From Heterobilharzia americana (lineage: Eukaryota; Platyhelminthes; Trematoda; Strigeidida; Schistosomatidae): a stretch of 64,000 bases of DNA. The stretch is from the NCBI GenBank assembly GCA_944470555.2, contig OX104130.1, forward strand, positions 3,410,001 to 3,474,000, given 5' to 3'. Numbering within the stretch: the first letter of the stretch is position 1; each line of letters begins with the position of its first letter. A program made the translations under genes and the position numbers. The notes beneath the pieces are model-generated. The model searched no databases. It had not been told where the DNA came from and worked only from the letters and a program-made list of their open reading frames with translations. Positions 10,165 to 21,889 of the stretch are shown one piece after another.

Positions 10165-10980
10165 TCTTATTGACTATATTTTGACCCCTGATTGGAAATA
10201 ATTCTGGAATGTTCTACCCACTGCAAAATATATTCACGAATGTATAGCTTATTGAATAACCTCATCGAAAAATTTTTTCCCGAAACCATCCCTTTTGTCT
10301 TTTCATAAAGAAAAGTAGAGATGATTCGGAAAAAAAAACTTTTCTTCGACGACTCACTTTCACAATTGTACACTAGTAAATACATAAGTAAAATAACAGG
10401 ATGTTCCAGAGATTTTCCAGCCAATAGTCGATAATCAACATATGTAGAGAGGGAATGAAGGGATATTATGCAACACAAAAAATGATATCAAAATGTAAAC
10501 CGAAATGCAAATTTCGGTTTAAAGCCATGCATAATTTAGACTTGTAGCTATGAATTCGCAGAGCTCTGGGTGTACATGTGTCCAATTCTCACGCCTTTTG
10601 AACTCTCTGATCCAAATTTGTAGGGAACTTCGAACAAAGTTTTAGAAGGGCCGGGTGCCTAGACTATAGGAAGTATTTAATGATCGAGCTGGAGACGATT
10701 TTGTGCTTGTCTTTCAGCAATCAAGCTGAATAATTTTCGCAAGCGCCTTGTGTGGCAGTAGTACCATTTCATTCCCCCTATACATTTACCGATTAAGTTT
10801 GACCTTTGATCGGAAACTTTTCTGGAGTATCTTATCATTTTGCTGATATATTTACGGCTGTATAGCCGTGAAAATGTGTTATCGAGGAGAAAATCTCCAT
10901 CTGTTCTTCAATAACCAAATCCAGTTTTTTTCACAAATTAGAGAGAATTTTGTTGTTCGATACTTCTCCGTTGTTATACT
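10165..10980. repeat. Two diverged copies of an unnamed repeat
   Basis: The segments 10,165-10,345 ('tgacccctgattggaaat...') and 10,795-10,980 ('tgacctttgatcggaaac...') align along their length, including 'atatatttac/cacg...gtatag'. They are direct repeats about 630 bases apart. No coding capacity was seen and the family was not recognised. Confidence 0.45.
10497..10520. other. Perfect hairpin with GCAA loop
   Basis: A 10-base stem (AAACCGAAAT paired with ATTTCGGTTT) closes a four-base loop GCAA, which is a GNRA tetraloop if transcribed on the plus strand. Function is unknown. Confidence 0.5.
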
Positions 10981-10985
10981 AAATC

Positions 10986-11250
10986 GAATCGATCAATCAC
11001 TGTTGGTAAATGGGCTCCTATGTGGATAGGCGCCTAGATACTACCCGAATATTCATTATATTGTACTTTGCTTCGTGGATAACAATGGAATCCTGGAATA
11101 ACGTTTCGTCTTGTTTGGGAGGGACTTGTCAGGGGGAATTTTCTTTCTTCAGAGTGAGATAAATTCATACTACACAAGACTAGTTTCATAAAAACTATAT
11201 AAAATCTAATCAAGATGGTTAGTGCATAAAATTGACTATACACTTTATAC
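10986..11250 (-). repeat. Sm-alpha-like SINE with near-intact hammerhead
   Basis: On the minus strand a hammerhead-like segment lies at about 11,085-11,135: CTGACAA (one core change, G8 to A), a stem II region, GACGAAAC and 'ccaggattcc'. The upstream text ('gggctcctatgtggatagg') is shared with 20,560-20,600. The core mutation predicts an inactive ribozyme. Confidence 0.55.
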
Positions 11251-11840
11251 AGAAAATACTTAACTGTTCATTTTGCACTTTTCATAACAAACAGTGATGA
11301 GGAAGAGACGCGATAAGTTAACAGTCGTCTTTCTAATAGATACAGTTTGTCTACCCTTCTCCCACCACCCTCCCCCGACCCATTACTAGATCTTCAGAAT
11401 GTCACTATTATTATTACTTATATTTCATTTCAATTGTAGACTGTTTGTAGGTGATGAAAAGTCATGAAGTAAACGTGAACTAATTTTATACTGCAAATGT
11501 CTTTGTTCTTGCTTTACTCAAGTTTGTCAAGGGAATTTGATGTAGGAAGTAATAAAGTAATTGAAGGAAACGCTGTGTTATGTATCATATATGGCATAAT
11601 GTAATCACATTGGATTTGAATAGCCTATTTTCAGATTGATGTTAAAGGGATATGAAGAGTACTTTATTGTCTAACCATTAGTTTAAGAGACACTAGTACT
11701 TTACTAGCCTCTACAGTACCCACTTATGATAGAAATTTTTTAAACTGGTAGCATAGAATAGGTGAGACTTGCTTTTTTCTACTGAATACTGCTGCTATAA
11801 GGTCAAACACTGAAATATTGCATTTTTAGGTAATATTAAT
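11251..11840. other. No gene seen
   Basis: AT-rich DNA with no repeat or coding signal that I could support. Confidence 0.45.
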
Positions 11841-11985
11841 CGATGACTGAGATCAGTTGGAGAAACATAGAAAACCTGTTAGTGCTGTACAGCTGTTACG
11901 TCCCACCACCCCACCACGGAACGAACTCGAAACCTTCAGGTCTCATGGCGAACGCCCTAACCAACTACCCGTTGGGTCAAAGTTC
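11841..11985 (-). repeat. Hammerhead SINE arm, degenerate
   Basis: It carries the terminus 'gactgagatcagttggag', then a hammerhead remnant ('gtgctgtacagctgttacgtcc') truncated before stem II, a degraded B box ('ggaacgaactcgaaacc', reverse) and the A-box-like end. The arm reads on the minus strand. Confidence 0.6.
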
Positions 11986-12039
11986 AGTGGTTTGCGGTTT
12001 TTAACTCTTTTCAACTCGCTATATCGCAGAAGGTCTTCA

Positions 12040-12920
12040 ATTGATATCCACTACCCTTATGAGAAGACAGTACACTCTATATAGAGAGGGAAACGCTCTA
12101 CTTCGCTGCCTAGTGAAATCAGTGCGCCTCAACGTGCTGTTCTTTCTCCTTCCTCTTTCTCTTTCTTTTTGCATGACTTACAAACGTCAACTAAAACCAA
12201 CTTTGTTAAGTATGCTGATGACCTGACAGTATCCATACCGATCATTTCCTCTTCTGATTGTTCTCAGTTGAATAACTTCTCAAAGGAAATCGCTCACTCG
12301 CCTTCTTTAAATCGACTCACACTGAATTCCTTCAAATGTCAGGTGGTTAATTTTAGCTTAAGACATGAGAAAGACCTTTGTACACTGCTTCAGTCCCATG
12401 ACTCTTGTCTTGTAGATGCCTCTGTTATAAAGAATGTAACAAGCGTGGTCTATCCTGGCCTATGCTTTTCTTCTGATCTTTCTTGTTCCCCTCACACGTT
12501 TCTGATTTCTAGGAAAATCCTCCTCTGATAGACCTTTTATATTAGGAAATTCAAACTGTTTGACATAACTCATTCTCTACTCTTACATTTCATTAATTCC
12601 TATGTTTTACCCTTACTAACTTATTGTTCCTCCTTATTCTTTCCCAGAGTCAGGAAAAAAGACTACGTTGTATTGTGTGGAATTTTGAAGGTAGTTAGTA
12701 GAGCAAGTGACACACCCCTAGCCGAGCTGACAAATGCAGTCATGGATAGGCGTTTGAATTCTTCAATACACAGTTGAGGCTAAGGATATTTTATACGATG
12801 ACAAGCATCCTCTGATTTCACACCTTTCTCTATGTCTGTCCTTAGGGAAGACAAGAATTAGCTATATAATTAACTGTTTGCACTCACAACCACTTACAAA
12901 ACTTCAATCATACCACCCTA
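12040..12920 (+). pseudogene. CR1-like reverse transcriptase remnant
   Basis: A frame from about 12,115 gives AVLSP followed by the conserved segment FVKYADDLTVSIPI, with the YADD catalytic motif of non-LTR RTs. LNRLTLNSFKCQVVNFSL and a later VVYPGLCFSSDLSCSPH segment follow, matching the order seen after the RT palm in CR1/Jockey-type elements. Beyond 12,540 only broken-frame pieces remain, such as DILYDDKHPLISHL near 12,785. There is no endonuclease. It is an old remnant, more decayed than the RTE copies around it. Confidence 0.7.
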
Positions 12921-13016
12921 TTTAGCTTGTGTATTGTGAGAAGAAAAGCATGTTAAACATAATTTTATCAATCAACTATGCAATAGTGAATAGTTATCAT
13001 GTCCCTGAACTTCGCC

Positions 13017-16000
13017 TGCTTAACTAGTTCACTAGTCACTAGCTGGTCCTAAGCCTGGGTAAACAGGGAAGGTTGGGTATAGGGCTAGCAACCCTACCAC
13101 GGAAAACAAATCTAACCGCTAAACAAACTTCAAAGCACAAACTAAATATATAAAACAATAACAAAATTATTCCTCACTGGAATCGGAGAGGCAAAATGAC
13201 GCCAGTTGGTGAAAGCCTTCAGGGAGCCAGTTGGCCGGGCAGATGTGTCTTCATCTCTCTCGATGAAAGTGAAAGTAAACGTGCGGACATGGAATGTCCA
13301 CACCATGTTTGAAGCTGACTGGCAAGACTGCACAGATTGCAAACGAGATGAAGAGGTATCACATCGAAGTGCTTGGAATTTGCGAAAGCAGATAGAATGG
13401 GAGTGGACTCTCCAAACTGTCAACTGGAGAATCAATAATCTACTCCGTTATTGTCGCCCACACGACAACCACGAGCACACTGAGTTATGGAGTGGCCATC
13501 ATCATGTCCCCAACAGCATCGAAGGCTCTCTCTCATGCAGTGGCAACCAATCTCCTCCAGGATCAGCATCATGACAGCAAGGTTCAACTCAAAAGGAAGG
13601 AAGGAAGGAAGGAAGGTCACAATCATACAATGATACGCACCTACACTACAAATAATGCAGATCGAGAGAAAAAGGAGGAATTCTACAGACAACTTCAATC
13701 AACACTGGACAAGACACCACCCCGATTGGTGACATCAAAATTCTAATGTGTGGGGTGACATGAATGCCAAACTAGGAGCAGACAACACAGGAAGAGAACT
13801 AACCATTGGTCGAGAAGCACTCGGTGAGGTGATGAACGAGAATGGAGAATTGTTTGCAGAATTCTGTGCATTCAATGACTTGGTGATTGCAGGCAGTGTG
13901 TACAAGCACAGGAGTATTCACAAACCAACATGGATTTCACCAGACACCAGGACACACTAAAAATCAGATCAACTTCATCTCAATCTGAAGAGAGTGGAGA
14001 CGCAGCCAACTGGACACAAGATCAGATCAAGAGTGGGAGCAGATGTAGGTTCACACCACTCACAGTCTGGTGCAAAGAACCTACCTTCCAAATCAAGTTA
14101 AAAGCCTTCAAGGAAGCTGGTGATAGATCTCAATTCAAGTACAACACTCGGAAACTGAAGGATGAAACTACAAAGGACATCTTCAAGGCAGTCAGCCATC
14201 AAGACAAAATGGGAGATATCGAGAAACATCCCTGAAGAAACCTGAGTGGAAGAACACTGGAAGTCTTTGAAAGCTACGTGGGAAGAAACCTGCACAGACG
14301 CATTAGGAAGGAAGAAGAAAGAAGACAAGGAATGGATCTCGACGGATACATGGCAGCTGATAGAGCAGGGAGAGGAGGATGATGAAGCAGAAGATAAGCC
14401 AGTGCAAGGATGCTCAACGACAAGAGGAACTAAGCACAATGTATAAACCACTACACTGGACAGAGAAGTGGAGAAGAGTGCACGCAAAGACAAAACACAC
14501 TTCCACAACACACTGGCAAGTGAAGCAGAACAGACGGCAGGTAGGAGAGACAGAGTCCTGACAACATTGTATCAAATAACCAGGTTGCTGTCTGGGAAGA
14601 GATCAACACAGCATAGATGAAACCGATAAAAGATGATGACGGAAATTTCATTAGGAAAGAAGAGAAATAAAGGAAACAATGGGCTGACCACTTCAAGAAG
14701 CTCTTGAATCGACCACCACCTGCACTTCGTCCAGAAATACCACCTACAGTCCAGCCGCTGAACTACAAGTGAACATAAATCCTACAACAAAAGTGGAAAT
14801 CCTGAACGCCATAAAGCTACTTAAACGTGGGAAAGCAGTAGGACCAGATGGGATACCGCCAGAAGCACTGAAAACAGACTCAGAGACAACAGCCGACATG
14901 CTCACACAACACCACTATTGCAGAAGGTGTGGAAGGAAGAGAAGGTAGCTGGCCATTGATTGGAAGAAGGGTTATATTGTCAAACTACTGAAGAAGGGAG
15001 ACCTCAGTGTTTGCAAGAACTGGCACGGAATCAGGCTCCTGTCCACCCACAGCAAGCAAAATATTAAGCCGCATCATCCTGGAGAGGCTGAGGGATGCGC
15101 TAGATTCAAAACTACGACCGGAACAGACTGGTTGGCTTCAGGAAGAACAAATCATGTGCAGACCAAATTGCAACGCTACGCTATGCATCATCGTAGAACA
15201 CAGTATAGAATGGCAGTCAATTCAACTCAACCTCAACTTCATCGACTTTGAGAAGGCCTTTGACACCGTCGACCGAGAGGTAATTTTGCAGTTGACTCAA
15301 CACTAAGGTTTTAGCGCCACAAACCTTTATCAATCTCATTCAACAACTATATGAAGACACCATATGCCAGCCAAGTAATTCACAATGGGAAGCTCAGTGA
15401 TGATTTTGAAGTGAAGACAGGAGTAAAGCAAGGCTGCCGCTTACTATCATCCATGATATTCCTGATTGTGGTGAACTGGACTGGATCATGCGACAGAACG
15501 CGAGGAGCGAGAAGAGAGGGATACACTGGACTGCGGAAAAAAACCTAGAAGATTTGGATTTCGCCGATGACTTGTGTCTGATGTCACACAAACTTGAGGA
15601 TCTGCTGGCGAAAACTAACAAGTTGACAGAAGAGGTGAGGCAGGGCAACGAAGACGGGACTTCAAGTGAACGTAGAGCAGACAGAGGTAGAGGTGATAAA
15701 GATACCGCACCAACAACTCCAACAACAACAACAAACTCCAATCACCATCAACGGGAGAAACCTGAAGGAAGTAACCTCCTTCACCCACCTTCCTAGGCAG
15801 CACTGTTTCAAATACAGGTGGCACAGGCACAAATGAGCATGTCAAAGCCAGTCAGGATCGGAAAAGCAAGACAGGCGTTCATCAGCCTGAAGCCAGTGTG
15901 GAGATCTACTCCACTGCACTCAGCATGTGGAACAACATCCGGACTTTCAACACCAATCCAGTCAAGTCAGTGCTTCTGTGTGATGGTTGAGAGACCTGGC

Positions 16001-16431
16001 GCGTTACGAAAAGCATTTCCAACAAACTACAAACATTCATCAACAACTGCCACTTACGCTGTCTCGTTACTGAAGATCAGATGACCAGAATAATGGGAAT
16101 AAGCAAGAAGGAACTGTGGCTGGCTGGGCGACGAACCAACCAAGAACCTATCACCCAACAAATATGCAGTAGAAGGAAGTGGAGATGGATGGATTGGGCA
16201 CACACTGAGAAGGCCGACTGGGGACATCACGACTCAGGCCAGGTACTCGAGTGGAATCCCCATGTGAAGCGACGAGTTGGGCGTCCTAGATGAGGGTGAT
16301 ATGGAGATGGTGCGAGGAGGAAATGAGAAATTGTGGGCTGTTGTGGAGCCAGGTTCAAAAGATTTCAGAGAAGAGAGTGGAGTGGAGATGTGCTACTGAA
16401 GCCCTTATGTTCCATTAGGAACTCAAGGGAC

Positions 16432-16478
<47 letters not shown>

Positions 16479-16485
16479 TATAATA
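13017..16485 (+). mobile_element. RTE-like (SR2-related) retrotransposon, near full length
   Basis: It opens with a 5' region ('ctggtcctaagcctgggtaaac') shared with 25,112. Then comes the endonuclease: VKVNVRTWNVHTM near 13,270, and WGDMNAKLGADNTGRE plus HKPTWISPDTRTH at 13,751-13,960. The RT region follows with GKAVGPDGIPPEALK (about 14,830), FIDFEKAFDTVDRE, KTGVKQGC and DLDFADDLCLMSH, and a C-terminal KWRWMDW...RRVGRPR segment near 16,180-16,290. It ends with 'aactcaagggacta' and an (AAT)n tail. At least ten frame breaks or stops make it inactive. The 5' part matches the copy at 25.1 kb and the middle part matches the copy at 7.1 kb. Confidence 0.85.
16432..16477 (+). repeat. (AAT)n microsatellite tail of RTE copy
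   Basis: About fifteen AAT units directly follow the RTE 3' end. RTE-type elements commonly end in short tandem repeats rather than poly(A). Confidence 0.85.
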
Positions 16486-16599
16486 TCATATCCCTGAAGG
16501 CACTATACATTTGAAAAATCATGTACCCGTCTCCCAATGAGTGGTACTGCGGGTTATTGTTTTAGGGGGATAACTTAACACAATAGGTGTATGACTCAC

Positions 16600-16735
16600 C
16601 TCTATTTGACTTATGTGCACAAGACTGCTGAGTGAATTTTGAGTGATTTTGTCGGCTTCAAGACGTGAACCCAGGGCCGATAGCTTAAAATCTGAGAGCG
16701 TTATCCATTATGTCACTCAGTTACAATAGCTATCT
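16600..16735 (-). repeat. tRNA-like SINE fragment without hammerhead
   Basis: Reverse-strand reading gives an A-box-like 'agtgacataatggataacg' and a B-box-like 'gggttcacgtc' at tRNA-like spacing. No hammerhead core follows. It could be the tRNA-like head of a decayed Sm-alpha copy. Confidence 0.4.
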
Positions 16736-16964
16736 GATCAAATCAACTAGTGGAATACACATTGAGGTTTGAAATTAATTCAGACAATTATCACAGTTGA
16801 TATGCATAACAACTTTTATGTTAGACGTTTCAACAAGTTAAAAATAAAGAATCTTTTGTTCATTTTTAAAATTTAAGAGACCAATAAGTAAATGAATTGA
16901 AAGGTGTTAAGTCTCCTACAAAAATGGTGTCATATAAGTTTGCTAACGTCTTAAGAAACAGTTA

Positions 16965-17145
16965 TTGTGCCACACTAGCCTAGTAGATAATGATCTGGAG
17001 TTTGGAGTGAAGAATGCTGAGTTCGAGTTCCAGTGAGAACATCATTGTCCACCGGGATGTAGGTACATCTAGCTGAAGAGTCTTGAACAGGACGAAATGC
17101 TTGTTCTGGACTCTACCACAAACTACCACCAAGCAAACTATTATA
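16965..17145 (+). repeat. Sm-alpha-like SINE with hammerhead
   Basis: A tRNA-like head (A box near 'ctagcctagtagataatg', B box 'gagttcgagttcc') is followed by a linker, a hammerhead at 17,067-17,111 and the 3' end 'ctctaccacaaactaccacc'. This order matches the schistosome Sm-alpha family. Confidence 0.75.
17067..17111 (+). ncRNA. Hammerhead ribozyme, core intact
   Basis: ATCTAG, core CTGAAGA, stem II GTCT/GGAC (one U-G pair), GAAA, short stem III, cleavage triplet GTT, CTGGAC. Stem I has one mismatch at its outer end and one wobble. The GTT site is allowed (NUH) but usually slower than GTC. Confidence 0.6.
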
Positions 17146-17367
17146 TCGAGAATTGAACTTAATTGTTAAGATCTTGACGGTTACCGGTGTGAATAGACAG
17201 AAAATAAGCATATAAAGAAAGTTTAGGCATTTAATATTCAACAAGTGACTGATTTTGGCTTAGTTAACTTCATATTTCTAACCGCCACCTTTTAACACTG
17301 TAAGGACTTCAGTGAAGTCGCTTACATCCCTGTTCCCGGATCTGACTAGCACTCAATTATTTATCAT

Positions 17368-17600
17368 CATTCATTCATTTGTCCCTTGGGTTCCTAGTCG
17401 AACACAGGGTTTCAGTAACATGTCTCTATTTCACTCTATTCTCTTCAGTCTGTCTTTTTAACCTGGCTCCACCACTGCCTAGAAGATTTCATTTCTTCCT
17501 CACACCTCCTCCATGTCACTCTCGGACGCTCAACTCGTCGTTTCCCCTTTAGGTTCCACTCGACGGCCTGGCCTAGCGCGTGATGTACCCGAACGATCTC
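17368..17600 (-). mobile_element. RTE-like 3'-end fragment
   Basis: The minus strand carries only the RTE 3' terminus: the segment equivalent to 'gagtggaacc...gacgagttg', 'gaggaagaaatga', 'gagccaggtt' and the end 'aggaacccaagggacaaat', followed by an ATGA-type tail rather than AAT. It is heavily 5'-truncated. Confidence 0.75.
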
Positions 17601-17819
17601 AATTATTTATGAGACACATTATTGACTAAATCATATTGAGTCCTGTTTCATTTTATGACTTTTTTTGTCATCATTCCACGTTACAATTATCGATGGTTGT
17701 ACACAAGGTGGTAAGACATGTCTGAATAATTAATCAGAGTTGTTGTAAGTAGACAGTTGCGTAAAACGTTTAGAAGAATACTCTGCAAAGCATAGTTCCT
17801 AGGATTAAGCATTAACTTC

Positions 17820-17935
17820 TTTGCATACACATTATTAGAAATTTGAGTCTCAATGAGAAGCAGGTACATCCAGCTGACGAGTCCTAAATAGGACGAAATA
17901 CCCATCCTTGATTTCACTCTTACCCCCTATCCACC
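17820..17935 (+). repeat. Sm-alpha-like SINE 3' part with hammerhead
   Basis: It contains 'gaagcaggtacatcc', the hammerhead at 17,868-17,912 and the family ending 'ttaccccctatccacc'. The tRNA-like head is missing or unrecognisable. Confidence 0.7.
17868..17912 (+). ncRNA. Hammerhead ribozyme, core intact
   Basis: ATCCAG, core CTGACGA, stem II GTCC/GGAC with loop taaata, GAAA, short stem III (ATACCCAT), cleavage triplet ATC, CTTGAT. Stem I has a single internal mismatch. All core positions match the hammerhead consensus. Confidence 0.7.
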
Positions 17936-18663
17936 ATTAATATAAAAATTGAAAATACGAGCAGTATCTACACAGCAACTTATATGCTAATGGAGACCAA
18001 TTAGTTCTGTCCAATCAACAAACTACAGTTTTATTCACGCAGACAATATTATGATTAACAAAGTATGTCAAGCATCATTCTCCCAATTCTTCTGTAGAAA
18101 TATTGATACTCATCGTGTAAAATGGTCATATGGGCGAAATTAAGGTTGCAACCCCCTCCCTCTCTCAAGCCTACCAGTAGACCGAGTCTATGCCATTTTG
18201 TGCTCAAAGTACAAGACATCGAGTCGCATGTTTTCAAAATCCTAAAACTACTTCCTTAAATATGAATCAGTTACTGTTTGTTAAGCTAGAACAAGAGTGC
18301 TGAATATAACGTGCACAATAAACAATCACTATTTGTCAACTCTCAAAATATTAACTTAAGTATCCCAGTTTTTGTACGAATATATGATTGCCGTTTCAGA
18401 AGCTGAAGAGGGAAAAAGGCGCATATGGTACGTTTCGATTAAGAATCACAATAAATCACCTACTTCTTTATTTAAATACCCAGATGTAAAGACACCCTCA
18501 GCACCACACACCTATTACCCCAACATGGATCGAAATCAGGAAGTATTAATCATTCAGGCATGGGATAGAAGTCCAGTGTCCCACATTTTCCTACCTCTGC
18601 CAATTCTTCATATGGCGAACCACCGAGGTGTTCAGTTGGTATCCACTTCCAGATATTCATAAG
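17936..18663. other. No supported gene
   Basis: A 96-codon open frame lies at 18,372-18,662 (+). It has no recognisable domain and the surroundings give no splice or repeat context, so I treat it as chance. The rest is AT-rich. Confidence 0.4.
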
Positions 18664-18800
18664 GAAGCATATTTCATAGTACTGCTGAGGAGTCCCGTAC
18701 TAAGACGAAACGGGTGTCCAGTGCACGCAGGTTTTCAATAATACTCCAGATAATATCAGCCCATGATCAATACTACTTTGCAATAAATAAAATCTGTATA
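18664..18800 (+). repeat. Hammerhead SINE arm, 5'-truncated
   Basis: It starts inside stem I of the hammerhead and continues through the family end ('ttttcaataatactccag', 'atcagcccatgatc'). The tRNA-like head is absent. Confidence 0.65.
18679..18724 (+). ncRNA. Hammerhead ribozyme, core intact
   Basis: GTACTG, core CTGAGGA, stem II GTC/GAC (fourth pair lost), GAAA, short stem III, cleavage triplet GTC, CAGTGC. Stem I pairs with one wobble. Stem II is weaker than in the copy at 9797. Confidence 0.6.
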
Positions 18801-18958
18801 AACCTCAAACTACATAAATCCATTTGTCTTATTGTTTTACAAGCACATCAGAGGGGAGATGAAAAACTTGTAAGGAAACTTTGGCTAAGGGATTAACCTG
18901 CTTTATCATGCATAAAATTTATCATTAGCTGTTTTTGTTGCAGACTTTGTTATTTCCA

Positions 18959-18984
18959 GACACATACACACACACACACACACT
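18959..18984 (+). repeat. (AC)n microsatellite
   Basis: A dinucleotide run of about eleven AC units with one interruption. Confidence 0.8.
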
Positions 18985-20384
18985 ATAAGCATAGACATTA
19001 CCATGTTGTCGTATTCGCTACAGTCATATAGTGTTGTCAACATCAGAAGTGATAAATATTTTGAAAATTTCATTCATACAAAAATATATCTATCCCTTTT
19101 CAGACAATTATAGATCAATTTTGTATGAAGACTATCCATTAAACAATGCAATCCAATTATAGATGAATTAACCAATTCGTTTAATGGTTTAACTTAAACA
19201 CAGTACCAATTAAGAAATAAACTGTGACTAGTTACTACCACATTTTTTAACTCTACACATAAAGTCATCTTAATATTCGCAAACTTGAAGAGAAAAATCG
19301 ATTTCTTTTCCAACTCCTAATTCCATTTCTGAAGATCTACTCGCCTCAAATTAGGCTTATGCTTGCTAATGTTGTATGGTTGGATGAACCTTATGAGAAA
19401 TTATTGAAAAGAATATTTTCTTTAAATATATATTATTGACCAAGCTGATTAGTTAGAGACCAGTCAAGTTAATCTGTAGACAAATTTAGCTCATAGAGCT
19501 GAATTAATTCAAATCGCCTGAATCTGGCCAATTAGCTGACATGCATGAGCCACTGTACATAAAACAGAATGATCAGTTTACAGATGATGATTTACAAAGT
19601 GTATGGTTCACATTAACACCAGCTCTGTTGATGTCAGCAGGTTTTCTGTGCTAAGTCACCCTACAACCAATATCTCTGATATAAAAGTGTCATAAACCAT
19701 TGAAACATACTAGTGAAAAAGGTGAGTAGTGAGTTAGAAACCATTCATATTGATCTGAAGATTTTCTCAACCAGATCAGAGTACGATTTATGAAATAATT
19801 TTCGGATTAATCTTGCAATTTGTGGCATGTCATTTTATTCAAGTCAGTTGAAATGAACAGATTGGTTCTATGAGCTAGATTCTTAGGAGTACAGTGCTGG
19901 TGCACTCAGATAAGATGGTCATTTGGTGTTTAGATGACTCTGATCTTTAGGACAGCATAAGATCTTGACAATTACTCATGTTACGGATTAATGTATACAA
20001 CGGAAATGTGCTGAAGTTTTAGTAATGGAAAATAATGAAGTTAACAGTGGAACTGTGAAGCGATTTAAATCATATCATTTTACTTTAGAGACCGATAGGT
20101 TGTAGACACAGGTAGAAGAAATTTACTGATCAACAAATTTTTGGGTGATTGACATATCGTCCACTGACAATGCATGATATATTGTGCCAAACAGCTTTGT
20201 AATATTAGCCAACATCTTTTATCAGACTTAAGGTTTGCCTATGTATGACTGATAGATTTTGTGGTCCCCTGACATATAGTAATGACTTGAATGCTTACTG
20301 AATAAAAAACCTTCTTTGTATTGACCTTTACGCTGCAATGGAACACTGGTCATATGGAATGAGAAGTCAGCAACATATAAAGAA
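18985..20384. other. Gene-free, unnamed dispersed repeat
   Basis: Two stretches (19,436-19,560 and 19,720-19,900) share phrases such as 'gtgagttagaaaccattca' and 'cctgaatctggcc' with each other and with 8455-8660. No coding signal was found. Confidence 0.4.
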
Positions 20385-21195
20385 GCTGTATTCAGTAGAG
20401 TATATTCTGTCAGGATGAAATGCATGTCCTGGACTCCACTGTTAGCCACTATCCATTAGTAATCCATTCTAGAGGTTTAATAAGGTATGGACTTTGAACA
20501 AGTAAACCAAATATTGTCTGATACTTGTAATCTCCCGTTTCCATATTGGGTCGAATTGCCCGACCTTTGTTGGCAGACGGGCGCCTATGCGGATGGCTTG
20601 ATACTGCCCAAATATTCATTATTTTGAAGCTTGTTTGATGATTGGCAGTGGAATGCAGGAACCCTTTTGTTTCGTTTTGTTTTGGACTCACTCGTCAACT
20701 GAATGTAACTGCACCACTGTGTATGTTGTTCCCACCAAGACTCGGGTTCAGTAGCTATCGCTTCAAATACCAAGACGTTATCCACTAGACCACCACTTGT
20801 GCAGCATTTAACCGTTGTTGTGATTGATCAAACTGGTAGACCTTTGTTGGTGGATGGACTTCCAAGTGGATGATTGGCGTCTAGCCACCAAGCAGACAAC
20901 AATATAACGAGTAAACGAGTAGCATAGAAGCATTTGTATAGGAGCCCATCTGCCAACAGAAGTCGAGCAATTCGACTCAGCATGTCAATAGGAGATTAAA
21001 AGTATCAAACAAAAACTGATAGAAGTTGCACAATAGGTGGCTGTCGTGCCCCGGTGGCTTGGTGGATAACTCCTCGGTGTTTAAAGTGATAGGTACTGGG
21101 CTCGAGTCTGGGTGGGAACAATGTCATTACTCACTAATGAGTCCAAGATAGGATAAAATGCGTGTTATTGATTACATCGTTAATCACAAGGGGAC
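20385..21195. repeat. Sm-alpha-like cluster in an inverted arrangement
   Basis: A partial plus-strand copy (20,385-20,465, stem II lost) is followed by a minus-strand copy (about 20,580-20,810; degenerate core TTGACGA, B-box-like 'gaacccgagtcttgg') and a plus-strand copy (21,035-21,195; B-box-like 'gggctcgagtctggg', degenerate core AATGAGTCC then GATAAAA). The text at 20,500-20,590 recurs as its reverse complement at about 20,925-21,020, so the block is a large imperfect palindrome. No hammerhead here looks active. Confidence 0.55.
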
Positions 21196-21889
21196 AATAA
21201 GGTTTCTTGGAATGACTAACTAACTGACTAAAGATAGTGAAGTCAGTTTCTTTTCGACTGGAAATTTAAACACAGTCTTTCAATTATTTATGGTAAATGC
21301 TATCGGATTTTTCATAATCACACCTTTAGTGGAATATTTTTCATTTTGAATTCCAATCAAGTCTAGAAATATTAAAAAATAATCTAAGCTAGTCATTTAG
21401 GAATTTTCAATTCTAGTTTACCGCTCATCAACAGCCTGAGTTATTGACCTAATATAAGAAGTTACATAATAAACAGGTCACAAGTTCCAGTTGTTAACTC
21501 AAAGAATTCCTTCTTTTATTTTCCAACCCAATAACTGAGTTCAACTATTCCTTCTGTGAGGTCTGCCAAATAAACCAAGTCAAGTGTAGGAAGGAGTATC
21601 CACCAATGGTATTACATGCTGGTTGAGCAACAGGGTGGACTGCTAGAAGTCGTAAAATGTGGTCCGTGAACTGAATTATGGATATGCTTGCCGTGAAACC
21701 TTAAGGTATTGGGTTTCATCACTTGTTAGGTCATGGTAGAAAGACGATAGAAAGATCAGTTGTTCATAAGTTAATTAACTGTATGATAACTTTCTCTAAC
21801 AAATTACTATCCATCAGTGAACCTCGCCGTAGAGAGAGATACAAATTTTGAAATGGTAATGATAGTCAGCGCCTGATAACAGACCCCAC
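21196..21889. other. Mostly featureless; decayed hammerhead SINE near 21,540-21,790
   Basis: From 21,540 the text follows the spacer-plus-right-arm order of the hammerhead SINE ('gccaaataaaccaagtc', then 'cgtgaaaccttaaggtattgg' and 'atcacttgttaggtcatgg'), without a recognisable ribozyme. The rest is AT-rich. Confidence 0.4.

Noticed and set aside
13206..13746. Frames that look like separate small genes and recur at 25.3 kb
   Set aside because: They are overlapping readings of the broken RTE endonuclease, not host genes.
18961..18984. CRISPR-like or satellite array
   Set aside because: It is a plain AC microsatellite; no spaced repeats of CRISPR type occur anywhere in the window.
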